64,000 nt of DNA from positions 1,582,706 through 1,646,705 of the forward strand of contig CAIKMD010000007.1 in the NCBI GenBank assembly GCA_903828515.1, given 5' to 3'. A model generated the notes under the pieces. It saw only the letters and a program-made list of their open reading frames with translations. It did not search any database and had not been told where the DNA came from. The first letter of the stretch is position 1. The number at the start of each line of letters is the position of its first letter. The position numbers and the translations under genes are program-made. The DNA comes from an uncultured Rhodospirillales bacterium. Its GTDB lineage: Bacteria > Pseudomonadota > Alphaproteobacteria > ATCC43930 > CGMCC-115725. Below, one piece after another: positions 42,776 to 51,500 of the stretch.

Positions 42776-43717
42776 TCAGCGCGAGGCGAGGCGGGCGGGG
42801 CCGCCGACGGTGACGCGATTTGATCCCGTGACGGTTGCGTCGATGACACGGTTCGATTTGGTGTTGGCGACGCGGATGGCGGTACCGAGCGCACCGTCGT
42901 CCATTGCTTTGCCTTGCGCGCTCAGTTGCATCGTTTCGGTCGAGATGTCGATTTCGACGATGTCGCCCTTGTGCACGAGAACCGGCGCCTGCACGTCGCC
43001 GAGGCGAACGGGTTGCTCCGCCCGCAGCACGTGTCGCGCGCTCTTGCCGACGAGCTGACTCGCATCGACGATGGAGTCGGCGGCGACCCGGTCGCGCGGC
43101 AATTTGATGGATTCGATGTCGCTTGCCCGGAGAATTTCGCCCATCTGGACCGCGCGGTTCGGAACCGACAATTCGACCTTGTAGATCACGCGGCCGGTCA
43201 CGCGCTGGCGCTGCGCATCGGTGGCGCCGGCCGGAGCGGTGACGAAAGCCGAGAAGCGGCCGCTGCGCGTATCGAGGTTCAGGCCGTCGACGGCAATGGC
43301 GTCCGACGCCTCGGCGGGAACGACGAAGCGCAGGCCGGGATTGTCGAGCTGAATGTCGGCGTTGAGGGAATCCGGGCCGGTGACGATCTCGCCGATCAGC
43401 CGGGCCGCGATGGTGTCGGCGTTGATGGCGCGGTTGGCGCGTTCGACGCCGACCTGATCGAAGTCGGAGCCGGGCGTCCACGACAGATGATGTTCCCGCG
43501 CGACCGCGGCGAGCCAGGCGGCTTTGTAGGTGACGTGTTGGCCGAGTGCCGGTGCCGCGGCGACTGTGTCCTGCGCGGCGGCGCCGGCGCCGGCGAACAG
43601 ATCGCCGATCCGGATCACGTCGCCGGTGATGGTGGCGCTCGGGTTGAGGGTCGGGTCCGCAAGGGCGGGGCCGGCGACCAGGGATAACGCGATGAAGGCG
43701 GCAAAAATCCGGGTCAT
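42776..43717 (-). CDS. flgA: P-ring assembly chaperone FlgA
   Basis: 313-residue periplasmic protein. Signal peptide about 1-20 (FAAFIALSLVAGPALA). C-terminal SAF/FlgA domain: VPNRAVQMGEILRASDIESIKLPRDRV, LVGKSARHVLRAEQPVRLGDVQAPVLVHKGDIVEI, and GTAIRVANTKSNRVIDATVTG. FlgA assists FlgI ring assembly. It is longer than the E. coli protein because of an N-terminal extra domain, common in this class. Lies 4 bp after flgG. Confidence 0.95.
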   Translation of the reverse strand: MTRIFAAFIALSLVAGPALADPTLNPSATITGDVIRIGDLFAGAGAAAQDTVAAAPALGQHVTYKAAWLAAVAREHHLSWTPGSDFDQVGVERANRAINADTIAARLIGEIVTGPDSLNADIQLDNPGLRFVVPAEASDAIAVDGLNLDTRSGRFSAFVTAPAGATDAQRQRVTGRVIYKVELSVPNRAVQMGEILRASDIESIKLPRDRVAADSIVDASQLVGKSARHVLRAEQPVRLGDVQAPVLVHKGDIVEIDISTETMQLSAQGKAMDDGALGTAIRVANTKSNRVIDATVTGSNRVTVGGPARLASR

Positions 43718-43721
43718 GATG

Positions 43722-44507
43722 CTACTGGATCTGATTGAGGGTCGACATCATCTGGTCGGAGGTCTGAATGACCTTCGAATTCATTTCGTAGGCGCGTTGC
43801 GCCGCGATCAGGTTGGTGATCTCCGACACGATGTTGACGTTTGAGGTTTCGAGAAAGCCCTGCTGGATCGTGCCGAAAGCCGTGGTGCCGGGATTGCCGG
43901 TGGTGGCCGCGCCCGAGGCCTGGGTCTCGTTCAGCAGGTTGTTGCCCTGCTGCGCGAGGCCGGCTTCGTTGGGAAAATTCGCGAGCTGGAGCTGGCCGAC
44001 GGTCTGCGGTTGCGCGTTGCCGGCGATGGTCGCCTGGACCTGCCCGTTCGCGTTGATCGTGATCGCCGTGGTGTTTTGCGGAATGTTGACCGCCGGAGAG
44101 ACATTGTAGCCGTCGGCGGTGACGAGCTGGCCGGTCGAGCTGAGCTGCAGGGAACCGGCGCGGGTGTAGGACGTCGATCCGTCCGGCATCTCGACCTGGA
44201 GATAGCCATGGCCCTGGATCGCGAGATCGAGCGGGTTGTTGGTGTTGGTCAGATTGCCCTGCTGGGCGATGCGGTAGACCGCGGCGGCCTTGACGCCGGT
44301 GCCGATCTGCACGCCGACCGGAACGACGGTGCCGCTATCCGACGAATTGACGCCGACATCGCGTTCGTTCTGATACAGCAGGTCCTGGAACTCGGCCCGC
44401 TGCGATTTGAACGCCGTGGTATTGAGGTTGGCGATGTTGTTGGAGATGACTTCGACGTTGAGCTGCTGAGCGAGCATTCCCGTCGCGGCGATGGAGAGCG
44501 AGCGCAT
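43722..44507 (-). CDS. flgG: Distal rod protein FlgG
   Basis: 261-residue distal rod subunit, the standard length. N-terminal MRSLSIAATGMLAQQLNVEVISNNIANLNTTAFK and C-terminal FLETSNVNIVSEITNLIAAQRAYEMNSKVIQTSDQMMSTLNQI are textbook FlgG. The central part includes RIAQQGNLTNTNNPLDLAIQGHGYLQV. 24 bp after flgF. Confidence 0.97.
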   Translation of the reverse strand: MRSLSIAATGMLAQQLNVEVISNNIANLNTTAFKSQRAEFQDLLYQNERDVGVNSSDSGTVVPVGVQIGTGVKAAAVYRIAQQGNLTNTNNPLDLAIQGHGYLQVEMPDGSTSYTRAGSLQLSSTGQLVTADGYNVSPAVNIPQNTTAITINANGQVQATIAGNAQPQTVGQLQLANFPNEAGLAQQGNNLLNETQASGAATTGNPGTTAFGTIQQGFLETSNVNIVSEITNLIAAQRAYEMNSKVIQTSDQMMSTLNQIQ

Positions 44508-44531
44508 GGCGCGGTCCTTCCTGAAAATCCG

Positions 44532-45251
44532 TTAAATCGTCTTGCCGAGGCGGTCGATGGCATTCTTGAGCCGCGTATGCTCGCCATCGGCGAAAGTCTT
44601 GGCCGTGCCCATCTCGTGGGACGCTTCCATGAGGCGGGTCATTTCGAGGACCGGCGACACGTTCGATTCCTCGATGGTTCCCTGCATCACGCGCGTGGTG
44701 GTGACCGGAACCGGTGTCTGGTCGGTGTTGTAGAGACCGTTCGAGGACGCCACGAGCGCCTGCGGCTTGTCGAAATTGACCACCGGAAGCTTGGCGATTT
44801 TGCCCTGCCGGGTGGCGATCGAGCCGTCGGTGCCGATGGTGATGTCGGTGGCGCCCTGCGGGATCACGATCGGCGCGCCGCCGTCACCCTGGACCACGTC
44901 GCCGTTGGTGTTGACGAGCTGGCTCTGGGCGTTGATCTGGAGATGGCCGTTGCGGGTGTAGGCCGCGCCGGCGGCGGTCGTGACCGCGATGAAGCCCGCG
45001 CCGTCGAGCGCGACATCGAGCGGGTTGCCGGTATGGGTGAGGGGACCCTGGCTCATGTCGCGGGTATTGCCGGACGTCGCGACATAAGAGGTCTGGTTTT
45101 CCGGGTCGCTACCCGACAGGTATTCCTTGAACCCCAAGCGCTCGGACTTGAAGCCGGCCGTCGAGAGATTGGCGATGTTGTTCGCGAGAACCGCCATCTG
45201 ACGTTCGCGAGCAAATTGGCCGGACAGGGCGACGTAGGTCGAATTTTCCAT
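44532..45251 (-). CDS. flgF: Proximal rod protein FlgF
   Basis: 239-residue rod protein. LANNIANLSTAGFKSERLGFKEYL near the N-terminus, QGPLTHTGNPLDVALDGAGFIAVTT in the centre, and an end (EESNVSPVLEMTRLMEASHEMGTAKTF) shorter and less canonical than that of FlgG, as usual. First gene of flgF-G-A-H behind a sigma-54 promoter, divergent from fliL. Confidence 0.94.
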   Translation of the reverse strand: MENSTYVALSGQFARERQMAVLANNIANLSTAGFKSERLGFKEYLSGSDPENQTSYVATSGNTRDMSQGPLTHTGNPLDVALDGAGFIAVTTAAGAAYTRNGHLQINAQSQLVNTNGDVVQGDGGAPIVIPQGATDITIGTDGSIATRQGKIAKLPVVNFDKPQALVASSNGLYNTDQTPVPVTTTRVMQGTIEESNVSPVLEMTRLMEASHEMGTAKTFADGEHTRLKNAIDRLGKTI

Positions 45252-45289
45252 GGCGCACTCGGAGGACTGGTTGATCTCGGGTCCCTAAG

Positions 45290-45305
45290 TGCATCTGCCG
45301 TGCCA
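45290..45305 (-). promoter_or_regulatory. Sigma-54 promoter of flgF-G-A-H
   Basis: Minus strand TGGCACGGCAGATGCA: perfect TGGCACG -24 and GG-N10-GC spacing, with A for T in the -12 TTGC. The -12 lies 39 bp before the flgF ATG. Confidence 0.88.
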
Positions 45306-45356
45306 ACAGCGGTATTGGGCGATTTCAATATCTTAAGGGAAGGGGGGCCGACCCGG

Positions 45357-45371
45357 CGGCAGGGCTTGCCG
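45357..45371. promoter_or_regulatory. FlbD-type palindrome between flgF and fliL
   Basis: CGGCA-GGGCT-TGCCG, 52 bp upstream of the flgF -24 element. A further TGCCG half-site follows at 45381. It could also repress fliL, which lies 98 bp away on the other strand. Confidence 0.7.
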
Positions 45372-45400
45372 GGAAAATACTGCCGGTTTGACACCCGGCC

Positions 45401-45415
45401 TCAACCAAAAATTAA
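45401..45415 (+). promoter_or_regulatory. Degenerate CtrA box before fliL
   Basis: TCAA-CCAAAAA-TTAA, one base off consensus, 54 bp before fliL. It overlaps the spacer of a possible promoter with TTGACA at 45388-45393. Its complement begins TTAATTTTTGGTTG, close to the site before flgB. Confidence 0.55.
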
Positions 45416-45469
45416 CGATAAACGCCCTATCGTTTTTGAGGATTTGACGCACTTACCCGCAGGGCAGCC

Positions 45470-45991
45470 ATGGCCACCGCCGAAGAAGAGATCGAAGCCG
45501 TCCCCCAAGCCGAAGGCGAAGCCACGGCCGGGAAAAAGTCGGGCGGGATGAAAAAGCTCATCATCATGGTCGGTGGTGTCTTGTTCCTCCTGATCGGCGG
45601 CGGCGCCGGCGCCTATTTCATGGGGTTCCTCGATCACTTCCTCGGCAAGAAGGAAGCGGTTGCCGAAGCGCCCCCGCCGAAGCCGCTGGTGTTTTTCGAT
45701 TTGCCCGACTTCCTCGTCAACCTGAACAGCGCGGGTAACAAGAAGGCGAGCTTCCTGAAGCTCTCGGTCAGCCTCGAACTCGACAAGCCCGAGGATACCG
45801 GACGCCTTCAATCGGTGTTGCCGCGCATCGTGGACAATTTCCAGATTTATCTCCGCGAATTGCGGGTCGAAGACCTCAAGGGTTCGGGCGGTATCTATCG
45901 CCTGCGTGAAGAGCTGCTCTCGCGCGTCAACGCGTCCGTCGCGCCCGTCAAGGTGTCCGACGTGCTCTTCAAGGAGATGCTGGTCCAATAG
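45470..45991 (+). CDS. fliL: Flagellar basal body protein FliL
   Basis: 173-residue single-span membrane protein that surrounds the stator. Acidic cytosolic N-terminus, TM helix about residues 25-45 (LIIMVGGVLFLLIGGGAGAYFMGF), then a periplasmic stomatin-like domain (PLVFFDLPDFLVNLNSAGNKKASFLKLSVSLEL...VLPRIVDNFQIYLRELRVEDLKGSGG). Followed 13 bp later by fliM. Confidence 0.95.
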   Translation: MATAEEEIEAVPQAEGEATAGKKSGGMKKLIIMVGGVLFLLIGGGAGAYFMGFLDHFLGKKEAVAEAPPPKPLVFFDLPDFLVNLNSAGNKKASFLKLSVSLELDKPEDTGRLQSVLPRIVDNFQIYLRELRVEDLKGSGGIYRLREELLSRVNASVAPVKVSDVLFKEMLVQ

Positions 45992-46004
45992 GGCCGGAAA
46001 AATC

Positions 46005-47087
46005 ATGGCTGAAGATCAAGATCAGGTCGATCAAGACAAACTCGCCGCCGAATGGGAAGCCTCGGCCGGCGGCGAGGCCGAAGTCGAAGCCGCGCCCGCG
46101 GACGACGTGCCGCTCGGTTCCGCGCGCGTCCTCAACCAGAACGAAATCGACAGCCTGCTCGGTTTCGGCGATTCCGACGGCAAGGACGCCACCAATTCCG
46201 GTATTCGCGCGATCATCGACAGCGCTCTCGTTTCCTACGAGCGCCTGCCGATGCTCGAGGTCGTGTTCGACCGCCTCGTGCGCATGATGTCGACCTCGCT
46301 GCGCAACTTCACGTCGGACAACGTCGAAGTCTCGATCGACAACATCACGTCGATCCGGTTCGGCGACTATCTCAATTCCATCCCGCTGCCGGCGATGCTC
46401 ACGGTGTTCAAGGCCGAGCAATGGGACAATTACGGCCTCCTTACCATCGACAGCGCGCTGATCTATTCGATCGTCGACGTTCTGCTCGGCGGTCGCCGCG
46501 GTACGGCCGCGATGCGTATCGAAGGCCGTCCTTATACGACCATCGAGCGCAACCTGGTCGAGCGGCTGGTCTCGGTCGTGTTGTCCGATCTGTCCGGCGC
46601 CTTCGATCCGTTGAGCCCGGTGACGTTCCGTTTCGACCGGCTCGAAACCAATCCGCGTTTCGCCACGATCGGCCGTCCCGCGAATGCCGCCGTGCTCGCG
46701 CGCCTGCGCGTCGACATGGAAGATCGCGGCGGACGTCTCGAAGTGCTGTTGCCTTATGCAACCCTGGAGCCGGTGCGCGAAATCCTGCTGCAAGGCTTCC
46801 TCGGCGAAAAATTCGGCCGCGATTCCATCTGGGAAGCGCATTTGGCCGGCGAACTTTGGAATACCAAAGTGCCGATTCAGGCCGTTCTGGATACTGTCGA
46901 GATGTCGCTGCGCGATGTTCTCAAACTCGGGATCGGCAGCCGCATTGCGCTCAATGCGAGCCTCGACGCCGACATTCAACTGATCTGCGGCGACCTGCCG
47001 ATGTTCGTCGGCAAGATGGGCCGCAAGGCCGGCAATATCGCCGTTCAAATCGACGAAAAAATCGATCGTGATCGAGGGGGTTTCTGA
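46005..47087 (+). CDS. fliM: Flagellar motor switch protein FliM
   Basis: 360-residue C-ring protein. The CheY-P-binding peptide is at residues 42-52 (VLNQNEIDSLL). The middle CheC-like domain and the C-terminal SpoA domain (EMSLRDVLKLGIGSRIALNA...MFVGKMGRKAGNIAVQID) follow. ATG at 46005 chosen, as the frame upstream overlaps fliL in Arg/Ser-rich sequence. The stop overlaps the next ATG (TGATG). Confidence 0.96.
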   Translation: MAEDQDQVDQDKLAAEWEASAGGEAEVEAAPADDVPLGSARVLNQNEIDSLLGFGDSDGKDATNSGIRAIIDSALVSYERLPMLEVVFDRLVRMMSTSLRNFTSDNVEVSIDNITSIRFGDYLNSIPLPAMLTVFKAEQWDNYGLLTIDSALIYSIVDVLLGGRRGTAAMRIEGRPYTTIERNLVERLVSVVLSDLSGAFDPLSPVTFRFDRLETNPRFATIGRPANAAVLARLRVDMEDRGGRLEVLLPYATLEPVREILLQGFLGEKFGRDSIWEAHLAGELWNTKVPIQAVLDTVEMSLRDVLKLGIGSRIALNASLDADIQLICGDLPMFVGKMGRKAGNIAVQIDEKIDRDRGGF

Positions 47088-47737
47088 TGCTCGGCTTCCT
47101 GGGCGACGCTGTCGTCGCATTGCTCCTCTGCGCCACGATCGGTTACTGCGTGGTTCTCAATCGCCGTTTGGGAACGGTGCGCAACGATCGCGAGAAATTC
47201 GAAGTCCTGGTCCGCAATCTCAACACCGCGTCGCAACGCGCCGAAGTCGCGGTGACCAATCTTCGCGTCGTCGCCGACGATCTCGCCCGCAAGCTCGAAA
47301 AGAAAGTCGAGGAGGCGAGGGGGCTTTCCGACGATCTCGTCTATATGATCGATCGCGGCGGTGCCGTGGCCGATCGCCTCGCCGGCCAGATTCGTTCGGG
47401 CCGCGATGAGCTGAAACCCGGTTTCGCGGTCGAACCGGCCCCCGCGCCGCAACCGCGCCCCTCCACGCAAGCGGCGGTCCCGCCGCAAGCGCGTTCCGAC
47501 CATCGTGTCGAGCCGACGCTGCGTCAGCCCCCTCAACCGCAACCGCAATCTCGTCCGGAGCCCGCACGTCCGCCCGCGCGTTCCGAGCCGACCCGTCCCG
47601 AATGGCGCGTCGAACCGCGTGCCGCCATCAACGCATCCGAGCCCGCGTCGCGCCCGCAAGCCGCAGCACCCGAGCGTCCGAACGCGCCGTCGCGTGCCGA
47701 GCGCGAATTGCTGCGCGCTCTCGCCGCACGCCGTTAA
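47087..47737 (+). CDS. DUF6468-like membrane protein downstream of fliM
   Basis: 216 residues. A single N-terminal TM helix (FLGDAVVALLLCATIGYCVVL), a coiled-coil segment about 30-95 (NRRLGTVRNDREKFEVLVRNLNTASQRAEVAV...LARKLEKKVEEARGL), then a long Pro/Arg/Gln-rich tail likely disordered. This layout matches the small family usually found after fliM in alphaproteobacteria (I recall it as DUF6468). Function unknown. Coupled to fliM by a TGATG overlap, so a role near the switch complex or motor is plausible. Confidence 0.7.
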   Translation: MLGFLGDAVVALLLCATIGYCVVLNRRLGTVRNDREKFEVLVRNLNTASQRAEVAVTNLRVVADDLARKLEKKVEEARGLSDDLVYMIDRGGAVADRLAGQIRSGRDELKPGFAVEPAPAPQPRPSTQAAVPPQARSDHRVEPTLRQPPQPQPQSRPEPARPPARSEPTRPEWRVEPRAAINASEPASRPQAAAPERPNAPSRAERELLRALAARR

Positions 47738-47749
47738 GGGATCGCTCTC

Positions 47750-48463
47750 GTGAAAATCCGTCCGCGTCTTCTGCCGCTCCTGATTCTGGCCACGACCGCG
47801 TTGCTGGGGTTGAAGGTTTCCGACCTCGTCACGAATGGCTCGGGTGTCGTCGCCAACGTGGCGCACGCCCAGGCTGCGTCGCACAGCAGTTCGAATGCGT
47901 CGGGCACGCCGGTCGATCTGACCAACCAGGCCAACGATCCCGCGTCGAAGCAGGCGCCGGGACGTGGGACGCAAACCGCTTCGGCGCCGTCCGATGGCGC
48001 GCCGTCCTCGCCGCCGCGCGCGCCGGCCAAGGATCCGCTGCTGCTCAGCCCCTCCGAAATCTCGATCCTCCAACAGCTTTCCGAGCGTCGCGCGACGCTC
48101 GACCAGCAAACCGCCGAACTCGCGCAGCGCGAGGCCCTTCTCAAGGCCACCGAAAAGCGGCTCGACGACAAGATCGCCAAGCTCGCCGACATGCAGAAAG
48201 CGATTGCCGCGGCCGACCAGAAGCACAACCAGGAAGAAGACGCGCGTACCCAGAGCCTCGTGAAAATCTACGAGACCATGAAGCCGAAGGACGCCGCGCA
48301 GATCCTCGAACAGCTCGACATGCCGGTGGCCCTGACCCTGATCGGTCATATGAAGGAATCGAAAACCGCGCCGGTTCTGTCGGCCATGACGCCGGCCAAG
48401 GCGAAGGCGATCACCACCGCGCTCGCGGCCATGCACAGTCAGCCTGACGCGCCCAAGCCCTGA
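47750..48463 (+). CDS. motE: MotE-like periplasmic chaperone (MgtE N-terminal-like domain)
   Basis: 237-residue protein. An N-terminal signal/anchor (RLLPLLILATTALLGL), a low-complexity stretch, a coiled coil 105-170 (LSERRATLDQQTAELAQREALLKATEKRLDDKIAKLADMQ), and a C-terminal MgtE-N-like domain (KIYETMKPKDAAQILEQLDMPVALTLIGHMKESKTAPVLSAMTPAKAKAIT). In Sinorhizobium MotE stabilises the periplasmic motility protein MotC. GTG start at 47750. The next gene encodes a large periplasmic protein, which invites comparison with the MotE-MotC pair. Confidence 0.85.
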   Translation: MKIRPRLLPLLILATTALLGLKVSDLVTNGSGVVANVAHAQAASHSSSNASGTPVDLTNQANDPASKQAPGRGTQTASAPSDGAPSSPPRAPAKDPLLLSPSEISILQQLSERRATLDQQTAELAQREALLKATEKRLDDKIAKLADMQKAIAAADQKHNQEEDARTQSLVKIYETMKPKDAAQILEQLDMPVALTLIGHMKESKTAPVLSAMTPAKAKAITTALAAMHSQPDAPKP

Positions 48464-48472
48464 TCCGAGACC

Positions 48473-51358
48473 ATGGGACATAAGGCATTCATTGTTTCGG
48501 CTTTCGCGGCGGTGCTTATCGCGCTGCCCGCCTCTGCCAGCGAGCGCGTCGATCTTCGCGCGGGCGAACATGAAGGCTACGCGCGGATCGCGCTCGAGTG
48601 GAAAGAGCCGGTCAAATTCGACACGAAAATCGACGGCGAGACGCTGACCATTCATTTCGCGCGTCCCTTTACCGCGCAACTCAATGCTCTCGCCGGCAAG
48701 CTCGATCACTATGTCGTCAGCGCCGGTCAGTCCGCTGACGGCACCTCGATCATCGCCAAGCTGAAGAAGCCGGTGACGATCCGGTCATCGACCGTCAACA
48801 AGAACACCGTGGCGATCGATCTGGTCGTCGGCGACGCGGCGAAAAAAGAATCGGAAGCGAAAGTGGCGCCGGCTCTGGCCGCCGTCGCGCCGGCAGCGTC
48901 GGGCGCGCCGTTGGTCATCATCCCGCCGGCCGGGCTGGACAGCGCGGCAAGCGCGATCATCCCGCCGGCCAAAGTCGCGACCGCGTCGTCCGCCACCGAT
49001 GGATCGCTGGCACCGATCTACACGACCGATAACGACCGCCCGAGCCTGCGTTTCGATTTACCGACGGCGACGGGTGCCGCCGTGTTCCGCCGTGGCGCCG
49101 CGTTATGGGTCGTGTTCGGCACCGAGGCGAAGCTCGACCTCGCATCCGTCCGCGCGGCCGGCCAGGCGGTGATCCGGTCGATCGATCAGGTTCCCGTCGA
49201 GAACGGTACCGCGGTGCGCCTTGTCGTCGCCGACGGCATCAATCCCAGCGTTCGCCGCGCCGGCAGTTCATGGATCGTCGATCTGAAGACCCAGGAAGGA
49301 ATGCCCGACACCGCCATCGCGATCGAAGCGCGTCCCGCCGCAACCGAACCGGAAGTGCAGCTTCATGTCGGTCAGGCCGGCGCGCCGCTTCAACTCGTCG
49401 ATCCGGTGCTCGGCGATCGTCTGACCGTTGTGCCGGTCGCGGATTTGGGCCGCGGCATCGACACGTCGCGCAGCTTCGTCGATTTCCGGCTGCTCTCGAG
49501 CGTTCAGGGGATCGTGCTGCGTCCCAATTCGGACGGGCTCTATATCCACGTCGCCAGCGACGGGATCGATATCACGCGTCCCGGCGGGCTGGTTCTGTCG
49601 GACGAGCATGACCGGTTGCTTGGTCACGCCGGCGCGAACCAACACCGTCTGTTCGATTTTGCCGCGTGGGGCAACACCGGTTCCAAGGAGTTTCCGGAAC
49701 GCCGCGCCGTGCTCGATCGCGCCGTGTCCGACGCGGCGCCGAGCGTGCGAACCGCGCCGCGGGTCGAACTCGCGCATTTCTATTTCGCCAATTTCTTCGG
49801 TCCCGAGACGCTGAGCGTCCTGGCGCAGATCGAACACGACGATCCGCAATCCGCGACCGACCCGGCGTTCCACGCCCTGAAGGGCAGCGCCTGTCTCTTG
49901 GCGGGCGCCGATGCCTGCGCGGCGCAGGAACTCGGCCAGGCAAGCCTCGATAGCGAATCCGAGATCGCGCTCTGGCGTGGCTCGATGGCCGCCGGCAAGG
50001 GCGATTGGCAAGGTGCCGGGCGCGAATTCCTGCGCGGTATTGGTTATCTGTCGTCTTATCCGAAACCCTTGCGGAACCGCTTTGCGCTTCAGGCGGCCGA
50101 GGCGATGCTCGAAAGCGATCGCGGTTCGTCCGCCGGTCCGCTGATCGACATGGTCTTGAAGGACGATCCCGAGCACGGCGAACAGGCGATGGCGCTCTAT
50201 CTCGCCGGGCGTCGCGAACAGCAGCTGGGTCATCTCGAACCGGCGCTCGAATTATGGGTCAAGGTCGCGGCGATGGGCGACCGCCCGAGCCGCGCCCGCG
50301 CGCTCTACGGCCGAGCCATGGCCCTCTATGAGGCGAAAAAGACGAACCGGCTGGACACGATCAACGCACTCGACGCGCTTCGTTTCGCGTGGCGCGGGGA
50401 CATCTTCGAATTCACCCTGTTGCGCCGTCTCGGCGAACTGAATGTGGCGCAAGGCGATGTCGATGCCGGCCTCGAGGCTCTGCACGAGGCGGCGATCTAT
50501 TTCCCCGATTATCCCGCCTCGAAAGAAGTCGCCAAGCAGGCCAGCGACACGTTCGCCGACATGTTCATCGGCAAGGCCGCCGACGATATGCCGCCGGTCA
50601 AGGCGCTCTCGCTCTACGACGAATTCCACGACCTCGATCCGGCCGGCCCGCGTCACGACGCGATCGTGCAAAAACTGGTCGATCGTCTGGTTGCCGTCGA
50701 TCTGCTCGATCGGGCCTCGGTCCTCCTCGAGGATCAGGTCAAAAATCATCTCACCGGACGCGACAAGACCCGTGCCGCCACCCAGCTCGTCCTGCTGCGA
50801 TTGATGAACCGCCAGCCCGATCTGGCGATGACCGCGCTCGATATCGACGTGACGGCCGGTTTGACGCCGGACCTGACCCATCAGCGCCAGGAACTGAAGG
50901 CGCGCGCCCAGTTCGATCTCAACCGTGCGCCCGACGCGCTTGCCACCCTGGCCAGCGACACCAGCGCCGACGCCGATCGCCTGCGCGCCGACATCTATTG
51001 GCGCCAACAGGATTGGAAGAGCGCCGCGAAGGTTTTGACCGCTCTTGCCGGATCGCCGCCCGCTTCCGGCCCGCTCGACGGCGACGGACAGCGCGTCGTT
51101 CTGGGCCTGGCCGCCGCGCTGACATTGGCGGGCGATCAGGACGGTATTGCGAGGCTTCGCCAGAACTTCGGCCCGGCGATGACCGGCACGCCATCGGCGG
51201 ATTCCTTCAAGGTCGTGACCGACGACGGCAGCACCGTTACATCCACCGCGAGCGCGACCGAACTGGCGACCCGGATCGCCCAGATCGGCACGCTGCAGAA
51301 TTTCATGACCGCTTATAAAAAGCGCGTCGCCAGCGACAAACTGAGCGCGATCAATTAA
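48473..51358 (+). CDS. Large periplasmic AMIN-like/TPR protein, putative motility protein
   Basis: 961 residues. Signal peptide 1-22 (FIVSAFAAVLIALPASA). Residues 25-120 look AMIN-like (YARIALEWKEPVKFDTKIDGETLTIHF, HYVVSAGQSADGTSIIAKLKKPV). A second beta-rich part (about 180-380) has similar repeats (VFRRGAALWVVFGTEAKLD, VRLVVADGINPSVRRAGSSWIVDL). From about 430 to 900 it is helical, TPR-like (AQELGQASLDSESEIALWRGSMAAGKGDWQGAGREF; AALTLAGDQDGIARLRQNFG). It starts 9 bp after motE and ends the fliL operon. No family name was recognised. A cell-wall-bound scaffold for the motor, comparable to MotC, is an inference from neighbourhood. Confidence 0.8.
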   Translation: MGHKAFIVSAFAAVLIALPASASERVDLRAGEHEGYARIALEWKEPVKFDTKIDGETLTIHFARPFTAQLNALAGKLDHYVVSAGQSADGTSIIAKLKKPVTIRSSTVNKNTVAIDLVVGDAAKKESEAKVAPALAAVAPAASGAPLVIIPPAGLDSAASAIIPPAKVATASSATDGSLAPIYTTDNDRPSLRFDLPTATGAAVFRRGAALWVVFGTEAKLDLASVRAAGQAVIRSIDQVPVENGTAVRLVVADGINPSVRRAGSSWIVDLKTQEGMPDTAIAIEARPAATEPEVQLHVGQAGAPLQLVDPVLGDRLTVVPVADLGRGIDTSRSFVDFRLLSSVQGIVLRPNSDGLYIHVASDGIDITRPGGLVLSDEHDRLLGHAGANQHRLFDFAAWGNTGSKEFPERRAVLDRAVSDAAPSVRTAPRVELAHFYFANFFGPETLSVLAQIEHDDPQSATDPAFHALKGSACLLAGADACAAQELGQASLDSESEIALWRGSMAAGKGDWQGAGREFLRGIGYLSSYPKPLRNRFALQAAEAMLESDRGSSAGPLIDMVLKDDPEHGEQAMALYLAGRREQQLGHLEPALELWVKVAAMGDRPSRARALYGRAMALYEAKKTNRLDTINALDALRFAWRGDIFEFTLLRRLGELNVAQGDVDAGLEALHEAAIYFPDYPASKEVAKQASDTFADMFIGKAADDMPPVKALSLYDEFHDLDPAGPRHDAIVQKLVDRLVAVDLLDRASVLLEDQVKNHLTGRDKTRAATQLVLLRLMNRQPDLAMTALDIDVTAGLTPDLTHQRQELKARAQFDLNRAPDALATLASDTSADADRLRADIYWRQQDWKSAAKVLTALAGSPPASGPLDGDGQRVVLGLAAALTLAGDQDGIARLRQNFGPAMTGTPSADSFKVVTDDGSTVTSTASATELATRIAQIGTLQNFMTAYKKRVASDKLSAIN

Positions 51359-51384
51359 AGCTCGTAGCCGAGCCGCTGCATCGA

Positions 51385-51480
51385 CATCCTGCGGCCTTCG
51401 ACAGGCTCAGGCTGAGGAAAAATTGTCGATGGCACTAAGAAAAACTTCCTCACCCTGAGCTTGTCGAAGGGCGCAGGATG
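51385..51480. repeat. Long imperfect inverted repeat, dispersed type
   Basis: Arms 51385-51418 and 51446-51480 (for example CCTTCGACAGGCTCAGGCTG against CACCCTGAGCTTGTCGAAGG) are complementary with a few mismatches and could form a stem of over 30 bp. This CTTCGACAGGCTCAG-type unit is, to my knowledge, widespread between genes in alphaproteobacterial genomes. It lies between two converging genes and may terminate transcription both ways. Confidence 0.75.
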
Positions 51481-51500
51481 CTCATCCGATCTGCACCAAA

